Below are positions 24,052 to 34,072 of a stretch of 64,000 nucleotides of DNA, one piece after another. The translations under genes were made by a program, and so were the position numbers. Source of the stretch: Shewanella donghaensis (GTDB taxonomy: Bacteria; Pseudomonadota; Gammaproteobacteria; Enterobacterales; Shewanellaceae); contig NZ_CP041783.1 of assembly GCF_007567505.1 (NCBI RefSeq), positions 868,001 through 932,000 of the forward strand. Direction: 5' to 3'. Below the pieces are notes generated by a model. The model searched no databases and was not told the DNA's origin. It saw only the letters and a program-made list of their open reading frames with translations. Every line of letters starts with the position of its first letter. The first letter of the stretch is position 1.

Positions 24052-26601
24052 ATGCCTAAATATAGTAAATTGCACAAAGCAATATTGCTGGCTGGTTGTT
24101 CTTTCGCAACCATTTCAAGCAACCTATATGCTCAGGAAGCTGCAGATGGTGCTGCCGAAGAAGTGGTTTCAACTAAAGATATTGAAGTCATTATGGTAAG
24201 CGCTCAAAAACGTGAGCAGGCACTAAAGGATGTTCCAGTTTCTATTGAAGTACTTGACGGTGATTTAATTCAACAACTGGGTGTCCAAGACGGATTCGAC
24301 TTAGTTAAATACCTACCCGGTTTTGGTATCGATGACAGTACTGAAATCCGTACTAAGACCTTAAAAACCCGTGGTATTGGTACCTTCACTAACTCTATTG
24401 GTCTGCAATCATCTAACTTAATTGTTATCGACGGTGAAGTTTTACCACGCCAATCAATGCTTAACCTTGCTGTTGCCGATGTTGAACGTGTTGAAGCACT
24501 TCGTGGCCCACAAGGGACACTGTTTGGTCAAAATACCTCTACGGGTATGTTGCACTACGTGACTAAAAAGCCAAACCTAAATGCGGTAAGCGGTAAAATC
24601 AGAACTGAAGTTACCCAAGATAATGGTATTGATGTTAGCGGTGTCGTAAACGTCCCTTTCGCGGATGACTGGGCATTTCGTATGAATGCACAGTGGAGTG
24701 AAGTTGATGGCTGGATTGAGAACACCATGCCAGGCAACGAAAACTATGACATTGGTGCTAAAGATAAGTCAGGTCTACGTGGTCAGCTTTTATATGATGA
24801 CGGTGAAGATTTTAATATCCTATTCCGTGCTGAATATGCAGAAACGGATACTAACTGTTGTGCAATGACGCAAATTGGTGAGGTTAACCCTGACTATGGC
24901 CCTAGACCTATCATTAATGTTAATGATCAAGGCACTATTGAAAGCACGACCTATAACCGTATTAATTCAACTTCTTCTTTTGATGACGCTGGCGGACCTG
25001 TTACTGCACGTAATAAAGAAGCCAACTATGGTTCAACTGAAAACTTAGGTTTTTCTGTTGCTGCTGATTATTACTTAAATGATGATTTAACCCTGTCTTA
25101 TAACGGTAGTTACCGTGATTTTGACTTATATAACAGCTCTGGTTTCTTCAACCTTAATTTTCCGATTGAACGTTCAGCATTCGGTGGCAACGAGTCTGTT
25201 GAAGTAAATCAACATGAATTGCGTCTCAGTTCATTTGATAATGAAAAATTTGATTGGATAGTCGGTTTGTTCTATCACAACACCGATGGTCAGCGTTCTG
25301 AAACCCGTGATGGTTGTAATGGCGGTAACTTTGGTTTTATTAAAGGCGGCGAATTAGCTGGTTGTTATGATAGACAATCAACCCGTAACTTCTTAGCAAA
25401 TTATGCTGGTCAGCAGTTTGACGAAAGCATGATGGATGAATTAACCCCTGGTCGACTTCTTTCAGGTGGTAACTTCACCACAAATTTTGAAAACTTTGCC
25501 GTTTTTGGTCAACTTGAATACCAAGTTACCGATCAATTAGATGCGACATTCGGTTTCCGTGCACTGCGCGAAAATGGTGAAGCAACATTCGAACGTACCG
25601 ACTTATTTACCCCTGCTGATGGTATTGGCATGGATACCTATGAAGAAGTTTACGCAATGGCGCAAACTGATCCATCATTGATTAAACGTCAAACAGAGAA
25701 AACCACTTTCTCAGATTCTGATACTGCCTTTATCTATAAAGCAGTGCTGGGTTATGACTTCACTCAATCTATTCGTGCATACGTTAACTACTCTACGGGT
25801 TATAAAGGTGCATCTTACTTTGTCACCACTAACACGAACCCTGCTGACGCTGATCAGTTCCCGACTAAACCTGAGCAATCAAGCAACTTTGAAATTGGTG
25901 TTCGTTCAGGATTCTTTGATAACGATGTTTTATTCAACTTAACCTATTTTGATATGTCAGTTGAAGACTACCAAGTACGTGCAACACGCGTCATTGATGA
26001 AGAAAACAATATTATCTTCGCGGGTTATGTTAATGCTAAAGAAGCGCGTTCAACGGGTTTTGAAGCTGATGCGATTGTAGACATCACTGAAGATTTACGC
26101 TGGACTGCAAGTTACGCCATATTCGATGCACGTTATGAAGATTTCTCTGACACTCCAATCAACTGTCCTGCAGGCGATGGCGGTGAGTTAGCAGATCGTT
26201 GTTCTACTAATCCTGTTACTGGTCTTCAAAGCTTTGACCAAACAGGTCTTTCATTCCCGAACAATGCTGAGCAACAATTGTTCAGTTCACTTAAATACTC
26301 GACTGAGTTTGGTGATACGGGTTGGAATGGTAGCTTACAAGCAAATTGGCGTTATAACGGTGCACATACACAATCAATCAATGAGTTAGCATTAGATCAA
26401 AACGCTAATCCATCATCAAGTATTTGGGATCTTTACTTTAACTTCGGCGGCGATAACTTATATTTCAGCTTGTATGTTAAAAACTTATTTGACCAATCTT
26501 ACACTACTCGTCAAAACACTGACCAAGAAGGTTTTGGTCAAGGTTTCTACCCTCGTGACTGGAATCGTTTCTACGGTGGCAGTGTTCAATACTCATTTTA
26601 A
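24052..26601 (+). CDS. TonB-dependent outer-membrane receptor
   Basis: This 849-residue protein has a signal peptide (cleavage near LYAQ-EA), a TonB-box-like region (IEVIMVSAQKREQ), a plug domain (VPVSIEVLDGDLIQQLG, VERVEALRGPQGTLFGQNTSTGMLHYVTKKPN) and a 22-strand barrel ending in the aromatic terminus GGSVQYSF. It is expected to import sulfated galactan oligosaccharides, since it sits in the regulon and carries one of the operators. There is no SusD partner, which is normal for gammaproteobacteria. GGAG lies 8 bp before ATG. An eight-G tract 48 bp before the start could allow slippage. Confidence 0.93.
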   Translation: MPKYSKLHKAILLAGCSFATISSNLYAQEAADGAAEEVVSTKDIEVIMVSAQKREQALKDVPVSIEVLDGDLIQQLGVQDGFDLVKYLPGFGIDDSTEIRTKTLKTRGIGTFTNSIGLQSSNLIVIDGEVLPRQSMLNLAVADVERVEALRGPQGTLFGQNTSTGMLHYVTKKPNLNAVSGKIRTEVTQDNGIDVSGVVNVPFADDWAFRMNAQWSEVDGWIENTMPGNENYDIGAKDKSGLRGQLLYDDGEDFNILFRAEYAETDTNCCAMTQIGEVNPDYGPRPIINVNDQGTIESTTYNRINSTSSFDDAGGPVTARNKEANYGSTENLGFSVAADYYLNDDLTLSYNGSYRDFDLYNSSGFFNLNFPIERSAFGGNESVEVNQHELRLSSFDNEKFDWIVGLFYHNTDGQRSETRDGCNGGNFGFIKGGELAGCYDRQSTRNFLANYAGQQFDESMMDELTPGRLLSGGNFTTNFENFAVFGQLEYQVTDQLDATFGFRALRENGEATFERTDLFTPADGIGMDTYEEVYAMAQTDPSLIKRQTEKTTFSDSDTAFIYKAVLGYDFTQSIRAYVNYSTGYKGASYFVTTNTNPADADQFPTKPEQSSNFEIGVRSGFFDNDVLFNLTYFDMSVEDYQVRATRVIDEENNIIFAGYVNAKEARSTGFEADAIVDITEDLRWTASYAIFDARYEDFSDTPINCPAGDGGELADRCSTNPVTGLQSFDQTGLSFPNNAEQQLFSSLKYSTEFGDTGWNGSLQANWRYNGAHTQSINELALDQNANPSSSIWDLYFNFGGDNLYFSLYVKNLFDQSYTTRQNTDQEGFGQGFYPRDWNRFYGGSVQYSF

Positions 26602-27083
26602 TTTATGACAATGTTAATCGTCTGCTGTTAAGACGATTAACATTGAATACTGAGTTTGTTCTGCCCCAACAGCATTAAACTCAGTTTCACATAATTAAAA
26701 AACTCCATTTCATTGACGAAATCTACAAGTTATTAATTCTATTTTTGTCAGAGACGACTCGCTCATTACATCTCCCCTTTATGTGTAATGGCCGAGTTTC
26801 TATGAAACTCCCCTTTGAATAAGTTTCTATGAATGAGTCTCTGGCACTTTTTTGCTTTTAGCTACTGAGTTTAGCGACTGACTTTAGCGATTGAATTTAA
26901 GCCATGTCGTTTCAGAGTTATCTTCACCTTTGTAACGACTGCGGTTCCTTGAATTCTTTATAACATTATGAAGAAAACGTTCGCTTTTAATCAATGCACA
27001 TTTTGAACATGGCTAAGCCTATCTAATGGATTAGATAACGGTAAACCATCTATAAATTATCATTAATTGCACAAGGAAAACCT
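26602..27083. other. Intergenic region between TonB receptor and GH82 gene
   Basis: This 482-bp region has no gene. It begins with the 14-bp-arm hairpin at 26610-26644. Short degenerate repeats follow (AGTTTCTATGAA at 26796 and 26821; TTTAGCGACTGA-like units at 26870-26900). No copy of the 17-bp operator is present, so the GH82 gene may depend on read-through or its own promoter. Confidence 0.6.
26610..26644 (+). terminator. Hairpin after the TonB receptor
   Basis: AATGTTAATCGTCT and AGACGATTAACATT form a perfect 14-bp stem with a 7-nt loop. No T-run follows, so it may stabilise the 3' end or attenuate rather than fully stop transcription into the GH82 gene. Confidence 0.6.
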
Positions 27084-28766
27084 ATGAAATTTACCAGTAT
27101 ATTCACGATACTTGCGTCTCTAGCAATGTTGGCTTACTCCAACATTGCTTCAGCACAGTGGCACAATATTAACAGCGATGTTTTTATCCAAAAATACTCA
27201 CGCCCGATTATCGACAAAGAAAACCAAACCTACTCTTTTGATGTAACAATTAGAAACCGTACCCGTGATGCCATTAAAGGCAATTTCCGTCTACTGATTG
27301 ATCACGCGACTGTGCCAGTGATCAATGTCGACGGTCAAACAGCAAACAATGTGCCTTATTATGAAGTTACAACACAAGAGTTAGCGCCGAAGTCAAAAGT
27401 AAAAGTGCGTATTAGCTTTCCATTTCAACGCGGATTCCCACGTTACACGCCATCACTTGAGTATGCACCAATGGGCTCGATTGCTGGAGGATTAGGTGAA
27501 AGTGTTATCGTTGATGAGGTTAATTACTTCACTAACGAAGTCATCGATGATGAGCCTGAAATGGTCTATCCTGGTGGCACCACGGCTGAAATGGTTGCCC
27601 GTCTTCAAGATGCGATTAATCGCGCAACTGAAGAAGAAATGGGGGGTGTGGTGCGTATGGCGCCTGGTGAATACGTATTAACTCAAATCAACCTTAAATC
27701 AAATGTACGTCTTGAAATAGACCCAGAAGCCACCATTAAGATGGTCGATAGAGCCTTGTTTTCAGCGGGACGTGATGCTAAAAACCTACCGCCGAAGTTA
27801 TATAACATTGAAATCACTTCTACTCACCCGACTAAGAAATTTACCGTTGATGTGAATAACCCTGTTATTTTCAGAAACTCTATTCCTTTTCGCGTAGGTT
27901 ATGTCGAAAACTTTGCCATTTCAAATTTTCATGTTGAAGATAATTATTCAATATTTCCATCGGTATTTATCGTTGCAGACAGCGACATTCGTAAAGTTGA
28001 GAATAATGAAACTTATAATCGTATTGCGGTTAAAGGCGTGGTTCAAAATGCCACCAATACCAAAGTCGCTACTGGCTATGCTTTAGTGCAACTGTTTAGT
28101 GGCCGCCAAGTATTACTGCGAGATTTAACCGCACAAGGCGGACTGACTATTCGTTTAGAGCCTGGTAGTGGCAAGCCAAATGATTACTTAAACCGTGCGG
28201 GACAAAATGTCGGTTCAATTACTGATATTCGTATGATTAACATTCATAACTATGAAGGCATGGCGGCTGTGTTCTTAAAGCCACATGAAAAAATCATCGA
28301 CAATATCTGGGGTACAAACATTACAGCGACTGATAGTGCTTTTGCTGTTATGGCTAACGCCAGTGATTCAACAACATTTACGCGCGGTCACTTTAGTAAC
28401 ACCCGCTTTGATGGTGTGATCCGCTTAGACAGAACAAACGATGAAGCAATGGCAGATATTGGCCCTTCTTCAATGTACTTTGTAACCGAAAGTGAAAGAG
28501 TTGGTCGTACCAATTATGGTAGTTTCCCTGATGATCCTTCAGGACGCCGAAAACATACTAAGCCAATGGTACCGGTACTTATCGCTTCTGCAATGAACAG
28601 CGAAGAAGATGGTCCATTTGAAAAAGGCCGTTACAATTATGACATTTCAGCCGCTGACATTCAGCCTTCTGCAATACTGCCGCTAGAACGTCCAGAGCTA
28701 GTACTTTATCGTGAAGATGCCGTACTTGTTAATGGCCGCTCTGCACATAAATGGATTAACGAATAG
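27084..28766 (+). CDS. GH82 (iota-carrageenase family) homologue with altered active site
   Basis: This 560-residue exported protein has a signal peptide ending near IASAQW, an N-terminal beta domain (25-150) and a right-handed beta-helix. It aligns over its length with iota-carrageenase of GH82: GGVVRMAPGEYVLTQINLKSNVRLEI, ENFAISNFHVEDN, GYALVQLF, QGGLTIRLE, MAAVFLKPH and KGRYNYDI. Q336, E359 and H401 match Q222, E245 and H281 of the Alteromonas enzyme (numbers from memory), but the base Asp two residues after the acid Glu is G361, followed by a six-residue insertion with D367. Activity on iota-carrageenan is therefore uncertain. AAGGA precedes ATG. Confidence 0.8.
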   Translation: MKFTSIFTILASLAMLAYSNIASAQWHNINSDVFIQKYSRPIIDKENQTYSFDVTIRNRTRDAIKGNFRLLIDHATVPVINVDGQTANNVPYYEVTTQELAPKSKVKVRISFPFQRGFPRYTPSLEYAPMGSIAGGLGESVIVDEVNYFTNEVIDDEPEMVYPGGTTAEMVARLQDAINRATEEEMGGVVRMAPGEYVLTQINLKSNVRLEIDPEATIKMVDRALFSAGRDAKNLPPKLYNIEITSTHPTKKFTVDVNNPVIFRNSIPFRVGYVENFAISNFHVEDNYSIFPSVFIVADSDIRKVENNETYNRIAVKGVVQNATNTKVATGYALVQLFSGRQVLLRDLTAQGGLTIRLEPGSGKPNDYLNRAGQNVGSITDIRMINIHNYEGMAAVFLKPHEKIIDNIWGTNITATDSAFAVMANASDSTTFTRGHFSNTRFDGVIRLDRTNDEAMADIGPSSMYFVTESERVGRTNYGSFPDDPSGRRKHTKPMVPVLIASAMNSEEDGPFEKGRYNYDISAADIQPSAILPLERPELVLYREDAVLVNGRSAHKWINE

Positions 28767-28880
28767 CAGTCAAATAACGAACTGTTAATCTAATGACTTA
28801 CTTCAATTGTTAATTCTCATGTGTTAATTCTCATGAGTTAAATGAATAGGCTTGAATCGCTTATTCATCTTAAATACCAG

Positions 28881-28917
28881 TGCCGTTTGCGTAATCAAAC
28901 GGCATTTTTCTTTTTGC
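28881..28917 (+). terminator. Rho-independent terminator after the GH82 gene
   Basis: TGCCGTTTG (28881-28889) and CAAACGGCA (28896-28904) form a 9-bp stem followed by TTTTTCTTTTT. It marks the right end of this arm of the polysaccharide locus. Confidence 0.9.
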
Positions 28918-29011
28918 TTTGTATTAACCAAGCTGGCTATTTATAATGAGCTAATATCATTACATTAATCATTTTACTCAACGATCCTTTCTCATTCTTT
29001 AAGGTACTATC

Positions 29012-29488
29012 ATGGCAGAGTTAACACTTGATAAAACTGATCTGCATATTCTAAAACTGTTGCAATCGACTGAGAAATTGTCTAATCAAGATCTAGCGGC
29101 ACAGGTTGGCTTGTCGCCGTCGCCATGTTCACGACGCGTTAAAGCACTAGAAGATGCTGGCTATATTACCGGTTATACCACCATTCTTAATGCTGACAAA
29201 TTTAATCTCGCCTTAACAGTATACATATTAGTCCGTTTAGATAAGCACAGCTCAGATATATTAGATGCCTTTGAAACTGTAATAAGCTCATACCCCGAAG
29301 TACAAGAATGCAGTCTAATTACTGGCAGTGAAGCTGATTACCATATGAAAGTCATCGTAGAAGATATGCAGCAATATAAAGTATTCCTTTTGGAAAAATT
29401 GACCACTAATTCTCATATAGCTGGAGTTAATTCCAGCTTCGCGCTTAAAAAAGTAAAAAACAGCACCGCCATTCCACTACCAAAATAA
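29012..29488 (+). CDS. Lrp/AsnC-family transcriptional regulator
   Basis: This 158-residue protein has an N-terminal helix-turn-helix (LDKTDLHILKLLQ, LSNQDLAAQVGLSPSPCSRRVKALEDAGYITGY) and a C-terminal RAM ligand domain (VTIL-type strand with ITGSEADYHMKVIVEDMQQY). This is the standard length for AsnC-type amino-acid-responsive regulators. It stands alone, 328 bp before a neurotransmitter:sodium symporter gene in the same direction, and may regulate that gene. AAGG lies 7 bp before ATG. Its ligand cannot be inferred. Confidence 0.93.
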   Translation: MAELTLDKTDLHILKLLQSTEKLSNQDLAAQVGLSPSPCSRRVKALEDAGYITGYTTILNADKFNLALTVYILVRLDKHSSDILDAFETVISSYPEVQECSLITGSEADYHMKVIVEDMQQYKVFLLEKLTTNSHIAGVNSSFALKKVKNSTAIPLPK

Positions 29489-29815
29489 AGCGTTTAAGCC
29501 GCTCTGTATCAATGATAAAACACAATACAACCTACATCAGTAAAGTGCGGTTTTAAGCAGCTCGATGGGCGCTAGATCACTTTTAGTAAACTTAATCACC
29601 AAAATTTAAATTGCGCCACTCATAACCTAAAATGCATTTTGCGACATAAAATCCACCACCAAGCCCACCCCTTGAAACATACAATCAAATTTATAATAAA
29701 TCACACTCTTTTATTGCTTTATATCGTAATTTTGAGCTAGAAAAACTCATTGCCTTTATTAGCTAAAGCTTTAGTATGCGCGCTCTTCAATAAAGAGTGT
29801 CTATAGAGTTTAATC
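29489..29815. other. Intergenic region before the NSS transporter gene
   Basis: This 327-bp AT-rich stretch has no convincing gene, repeat or terminator. It presumably carries the transporter promoter. Confidence 0.5.
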
Positions 29816-31174
29816 ATGAGCGTAAAATCATCAGGCCAATTCAGTTCACGTATTGGTTTTATTATGGCTGCAGCGGGTTCCGCTGTCGGTGTCGGAAATA
29901 TTTGGGGATTCCCAACACAAGCCGCCAGTCACGGTGGTGGCGCTTTCTTACTCGTCTATGTGCTTCTTATCATAGTATTAGGTTATCCGATGTTAATGGC
30001 TGAATTAATGGTAGGTCGTCACGGACAATCTAATCCTGCAGACGCTATGGGTAAACTGGGTTCAACATCTAAAAGCCGTAATATCGGTAAAGCGATTGGT
30101 TTTATCTCAATCGTCACCGCTACGCTCATATGTACTTTTTACAGTATTTTATCAGGTTGGTTTATAAGCTTTGCTGCAGCACCTATCGCGGAGGTTATGG
30201 GTCAGCCCACTATAGCGAATTGGATGACTGATTTTTCAGTAAGTCGTAATCTGGTATTTACGGTTATCTTTATGGCCTTGGTCGTGTTCGTGATCCGTCA
30301 AGGCGTACAAAAAGGCATTGAGCGTTGGTCAAAAAGATTGATGCCGTTTTTACTACTGATGTTAATTGCTGGGGCAATCTATATTCTCACCCAGGCTGGT
30401 GCTATGGAAGGTGTGAAAGCATTATTAATCCCCGATTTTAGCCGCGTAACAGACCCCGATGTTTTAGTGGGAGCCTTAGGTCAAACCTTCTTCTCTTTAT
30501 CTGTTGGTACCGGTGCAATGATGGTTTATGGCGCTTATTTAAACCAACAAGAAAATATCGGCAAGTTAACCGCCTACGTGACGTTAACTGACACGACTGT
30601 CGCTTTTTTAGCTGCGCTAATGGTCATTCCTGCGATGTATGTTGCCCAACATAATGGCGTACAAATTTTTGCCGACGATGGCAGTTTATTAAATTCAGAC
30701 ACCCTAGTATTTACGGTACTGCCGGCGTTATTTGATTCTATTGGCGGGATCAGTCAATACGTTTTAGCCATGGTGTTCTTTACCTTAATGGCCATTGCAG
30801 GCTTAACATCAGCGATATCAATTGTCGAAGTACCAACCAGTTACATTGTTGAGAAAACTACCATTAATCGTAATAAAGCCTCCCTACTGGTAAGCGCCGT
30901 GATTACGATTCTAGCCAGCGTTATTGTGTTTAACTTTGATGCCTTATTTGGGTTAATTATCACGCTAACTACCGAACGTGCTCAACCATTAATCGCCTTA
31001 GGCATTGCGATATTCATGGGCTGGGTTTGGCACCGAGATGGGCTACTGTCTGCTATCGCTCAGCAAGATGGTGTAGATGAAAACAGCTTTTTCTGGCGAG
31101 TTTGGCCAACCTATGTGAAATTTATCTGCCCACTGCTAATTAGTGTCATCATAGTGCAGTTATTTTTTGGCTAA
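29816..31174 (+). CDS. Neurotransmitter:sodium symporter (NSS/SNF) family transporter
   Basis: This 452-residue protein has 11-12 membrane helices and opens with the NSS signature SSRIGFIMAAAGSAVGVGNIWGFPTQAASHGGGAFL, the unwound helix 1 that binds substrate and sodium. Later motifs include LGQTFFSLSVGTGAMMVYGAYL (helix 6) and a final basic/aromatic helix. Bacterial members carry amino acids such as tryptophan or leucine with sodium. The Lrp-type regulator just upstream fits an amino-acid substrate. A strong terminator follows. Confidence 0.93.
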   Translation: MSVKSSGQFSSRIGFIMAAAGSAVGVGNIWGFPTQAASHGGGAFLLVYVLLIIVLGYPMLMAELMVGRHGQSNPADAMGKLGSTSKSRNIGKAIGFISIVTATLICTFYSILSGWFISFAAAPIAEVMGQPTIANWMTDFSVSRNLVFTVIFMALVVFVIRQGVQKGIERWSKRLMPFLLLMLIAGAIYILTQAGAMEGVKALLIPDFSRVTDPDVLVGALGQTFFSLSVGTGAMMVYGAYLNQQENIGKLTAYVTLTDTTVAFLAALMVIPAMYVAQHNGVQIFADDGSLLNSDTLVFTVLPALFDSIGGISQYVLAMVFFTLMAIAGLTSAISIVEVPTSYIVEKTTINRNKASLLVSAVITILASVIVFNFDALFGLIITLTTERAQPLIALGIAIFMGWVWHRDGLLSAIAQQDGVDENSFFWRVWPTYVKFICPLLISVIIVQLFFG

Positions 31175-31221
31175 TGGCTCGATAAAGACGCTGTTAAAAA
31201 ATCTATGATAATAGGAATGGT

Positions 31222-31249
31222 AAAAGGCTATGATTTTATAGCCTTTTTT
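31222..31249 (+). terminator. Rho-independent terminator after the NSS transporter
   Basis: AAAAGGCTA and TAGCCTTTT form a hairpin around TGATTTTA, followed by TTTC. It lies 48 bp after the stop codon. Confidence 0.85.
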
Positions 31250-31577
31250 CTATAAAATGGAAATGAACATACATCCCCCCGACTCAGTCATGGCTAAACT
31301 CGGCGAATGCAAAACTTCGTTAGTAGTAAAAACATCCACTGACACCACAAGAATGTAAGCAATAAACACGACCACAAAGATAATATGACCCTCTATCACC
31401 GCCTTTAAAAACTTTCCCACCAAATACTGTATAAATAAACAGTGCCATGTTAAGTTAGTACGCTATTAACACTATTATTTTCACTACTATTATCATAATA
31501 GCCGATTAAGTTTATCTGTCAGCGACGTCAAAATACTGATTTGACCGCTTAAAAACCACAATAAAGAGAAAGCACTA
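31250..31577. other. Intergenic region
   Basis: About 330 bp without a convincing gene. A 66-residue minus-strand open frame at 31493-31693 overlaps the following gene and is not credible. Confidence 0.5.
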
Positions 31578-31997
31578 ATGAATGTGATGGGAATCATGCT
31601 TAAAGCAAATGAAATGCGGATAGTGACGTTAACTGGTACAAGAACACAACATGAACTCATTAATCCTAAGTTCAATAAACTGGCTTTAGACAAGCATCCT
31701 CAGCAAGCGGAGGTGAAAATTCTGATAGAGCAAATTTCACAATATTGTGATGCCAATAAAATTGATAAAGTCATTATTAATAGACGCTCTACTACTGGAC
31801 AAGGTGCTGGCGGTGCGGGTACTTTTTTATTAGAAGGTGCTTTATTGGCGACATTGACCCCAGCTATCGTTTTTATTCATCCAGCCACAATAAGAGCAAC
31901 CGATAAACGAGAAGCAGACCACAAGTCAGCTAAACCTAAAACCGTAGATTTAGGCAAAGCTTATGATCTTGCTTATGAAAGTTTAGCCCTCAATTAA
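31578..31997 (+). CDS. DUF3010-like conserved protein
   Basis: This 139-residue soluble protein resembles the small DUF3010 family found in marine gammaproteobacteria: it opens MNVMGIMLKANEMRIVTL, with KIDKVIINRRSTTGQGAGGAGTFLLEGALLATL in the middle and a C-terminal DLGKAYDLAYESLALN. The repeated Gly/Thr segment suggests an RNase H-like or nucleotide-fold core, but no activity is known. Its last 15 bp overlap the convergent signal peptidase gene. Family assignment is from memory of overall pattern. Confidence 0.7.
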   Translation: MNVMGIMLKANEMRIVTLTGTRTQHELINPKFNKLALDKHPQQAEVKILIEQISQYCDANKIDKVIINRRSTTGQGAGGAGTFLLEGALLATLTPAIVFIHPATIRATDKREADHKSAKPKTVDLGKAYDLAYESLALN

Positions 31998-32642
31998 GCT
32001 ATGAAATAAACGATCTGTACGTGGAAGATAGTAATTATCATAGTCAAATGACATAACAACACTGGATGTTTTGGCTATGATTTCGTCTCTGGGGACAAAA
32101 CCAATAACGCGAGAGTCTGAGCTACGATCCCGATTATCACCCAAAGCAAGATAATGCCCATCAGGCACTTTTACCGCAGAAAAACTGGATAAGGTAGAAC
32201 CCTTGTCATTAGTACGAACAAGATGGTCAATATCCAGTAAGCGCTCGATTTTATCTGCCGTTGATTGGGTTGAACTGATGAGTTCATAAGTTAATGTCTC
32301 ACCATTAATGCTCAGTACATTATTGGTTAATGCGATAACGTCACCAGGTAAACCAATCACTCGTTTAACAAGTCTGTTATCTGCAGCGTCTGATTCAAAA
32401 ATAATAATATCGCCACGCTGTGGGTCAGCCATTTTATACAGTGAGATATGAGTAAACGGCACTCGTATATCGTAAGCCATTTTATCGGCATACAATCTAT
32501 CACCTTCAATGATAGTCGGTTTCATTGAGCCCGACGGCACGGTATACCAGTCTGCAACAGCGCTTCGAAAAACACACATTAACATGATAAATAACAATAA
32601 AGACTTATTGGCTTTAATCGCTTTCACTACCGCATTGTTCAT
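31983..32642 (-). CDS. lepB: Signal peptidase I (LepB-type)
   Basis: This 219-residue inner-membrane protease has one N-terminal membrane segment and the S26 boxes: PSGSMKPTI near residue 37 (nucleophile Ser), RGDIIIFE near 75, RLVKRVIGLPGD near 88 (general base Lys) and GDNRDRSSDSRVIGFV near 165. It cleaves signal peptides of exported proteins. It is shorter than housekeeping LepB of enterics and stands apart from lepA and rnc, so it may be a second copy. AAGGA precedes ATG. The 3' end overlaps the convergent DUF3010-like gene by 15 bp. Confidence 0.92.
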   Translation of the reverse strand: MNNAVVKAIKANKSLLLFIMLMCVFRSAVADWYTVPSGSMKPTIIEGDRLYADKMAYDIRVPFTHISLYKMADPQRGDIIIFESDAADNRLVKRVIGLPGDVIALTNNVLSINGETLTYELISSTQSTADKIERLLDIDHLVRTNDKGSTLSSFSAVKVPDGHYLALGDNRDRSSDSRVIGFVPRDEIIAKTSSVVMSFDYDNYYLPRTDRLFHSLIEG

Positions 32643-32820
32643 ATAAATTCCTTTTTATGTAATAACAAATCATTAACTTAGATTAGCAAATACGAATCAA
32701 AAGCAACATCAAGCTTAACGATATTTAATCTAATACATGATGTGAAATCAAAGGGTAAAGTCATTAATCGTAAAAGTGAATGGCGTATCATGAATGGGGA
32801 TTAGCTTTGTTTGCTGCTGA

Positions 32821-32855
32821 CAAAAAATAAAGGGAGAGATAGCTAATCTCTCCCT
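32821..32855 (-). terminator. Terminator of the antiporter gene
   Basis: Perfect 10-bp arms AGGGAGAGAT and ATCTCTCCCT with a 5-nt loop; on the minus strand TTATTTTTTG follows. Confidence 0.9.
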
Positions 32856-32878
32856 ACTTTATATTGTTAAATGAATGC

Positions 32879-34072
32879 TTAATCTGCCCTTTTACTGATC
32901 CATTTAGCTAGAGGCTGTGCAGACATTCCATGTAATATCAGGCTAATAAACACCGTACAAGTCACCGTCATCGCCATAAAGTCACCTCCAGGCAATTCTC
33001 TATCTAGCATGATGATGACAAACACAATTGAAGCGAGACCTCGCGGTCCAAACCAACCTAAAAATAACCGAGACGGCGTATTACCGCCATTGCGTCCTAA
33101 TGCTAAAAATATCGGCAGCATACGTACTACAGTCAAGCTCAGTAAGGCATAAATCAACATAGTCCAAGTGAATTCATGGAAAGCGTTACCTATGACCAAT
33201 GCACCAAAAAGTAGCCATGTCAGCAATGCCATTATTTCACCAATGCCCTCAGTGGGCAGTAGCAGCTTATGCTTACTTTCATGGCATAAATAGCCGAATA
33301 ATAGTCCACCAGAGAACGCGGCAATGTAACCGCTTCCACCTAGTTCTTGCGCTAATGCAAAACAAGAAAGCGCTAAACTGAGTACGATATTCTGGCTCCA
33401 AACATCCGTTATCCAGCCTTTTTTATGACAAATCTTTATCAGACTTGCACCAATAAAAGAAGTTGTTAATCCCACCAGCAAACCAATACCTAACTCTTCA
33501 ACCAAGAAATGAACGGCAAGCTCGGACACTTGTCCCTCAGCAACTGTGCCAGCTGCTAGGGCTAAAAATACAAATAAGATAGGGACACAGATACCATCGT
33601 TCAAACCACTTTCTATATTCAAACCTTCACGTAATGGTGCAGGCACAATAGGACTTGAAACCACCGCCTTACCTAAAGCAGCATCAGTTGCTGCCAACAT
33701 GGTGGCTAGAGCTGCGATTTCAAACACACTTAGATTTGGAAATAGGACATATCCCGCAGCAAAACCCAGCAGTATTGCACCCGGTAATCCGTACAGCAGC
33801 ATTCTAGTGGGGATATTAATGTGTTTTTTAAGGACTGATAAATTGGAATTGGAAGCGTCACAGAATAGTACTATGGCTAAGGTGATATCAGCAAACACTC
33901 TGATCCCCTTACCATCGAGATCATTGTCTAACCAATTTAGTACTGAGGGGCCAAGTACAAAGCCCACGACGACAAATACCATAGGGCCTGAAATCATTGA
34001 GCGTTCAAAACGTCCTGCGACCACGCTGTAACATAAAGTAAATACGGCTAAAATCGCCAACTCGGTATACAT
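32879..34072 (-). CDS. Cation/proton antiporter, CPA1 (NhaP-like) family
   Basis: This 397-residue protein has about 12 hydrophobic segments. It opens MYTELAILAVFTLCYSVVAGRFE, and the conserved core ATMLAATDAALGKAVVSSPIVP then ESGLNDGICVPILFVFLAL carries the ion-binding Asp residues (ATD and ND of the NhaP/CPA1 group). A later WFGPRGLASIVF is also family-typical. It exchanges sodium or potassium for protons at the inner membrane. GGAGG lies 8 bp before ATG. It is a single-gene unit with its own terminator and unrelated neighbours. Confidence 0.92.
   Translation of the reverse strand: MYTELAILAVFTLCYSVVAGRFERSMISGPMVFVVVGFVLGPSVLNWLDNDLDGKGIRVFADITLAIVLFCDASNSNLSVLKKHINIPTRMLLYGLPGAILLGFAAGYVLFPNLSVFEIAALATMLAATDAALGKAVVSSPIVPAPLREGLNIESGLNDGICVPILFVFLALAAGTVAEGQVSELAVHFLVEELGIGLLVGLTTSFIGASLIKICHKKGWITDVWSQNIVLSLALSCFALAQELGGSGYIAAFSGGLLFGYLCHESKHKLLLPTEGIGEIMALLTWLLFGALVIGNAFHEFTWTMLIYALLSLTVVRMLPIFLALGRNGGNTPSRLFLGWFGPRGLASIVFVIIMLDRELPGGDFMAMTVTCTVFISLILHGMSAQPLAKWISKRAD

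Noticed and set aside
33546..34031. 161-residue plus-strand open frame inside the antiporter gene
   Set aside because: It is an antisense shadow of the antiporter; composition follows the reverse of membrane codons.
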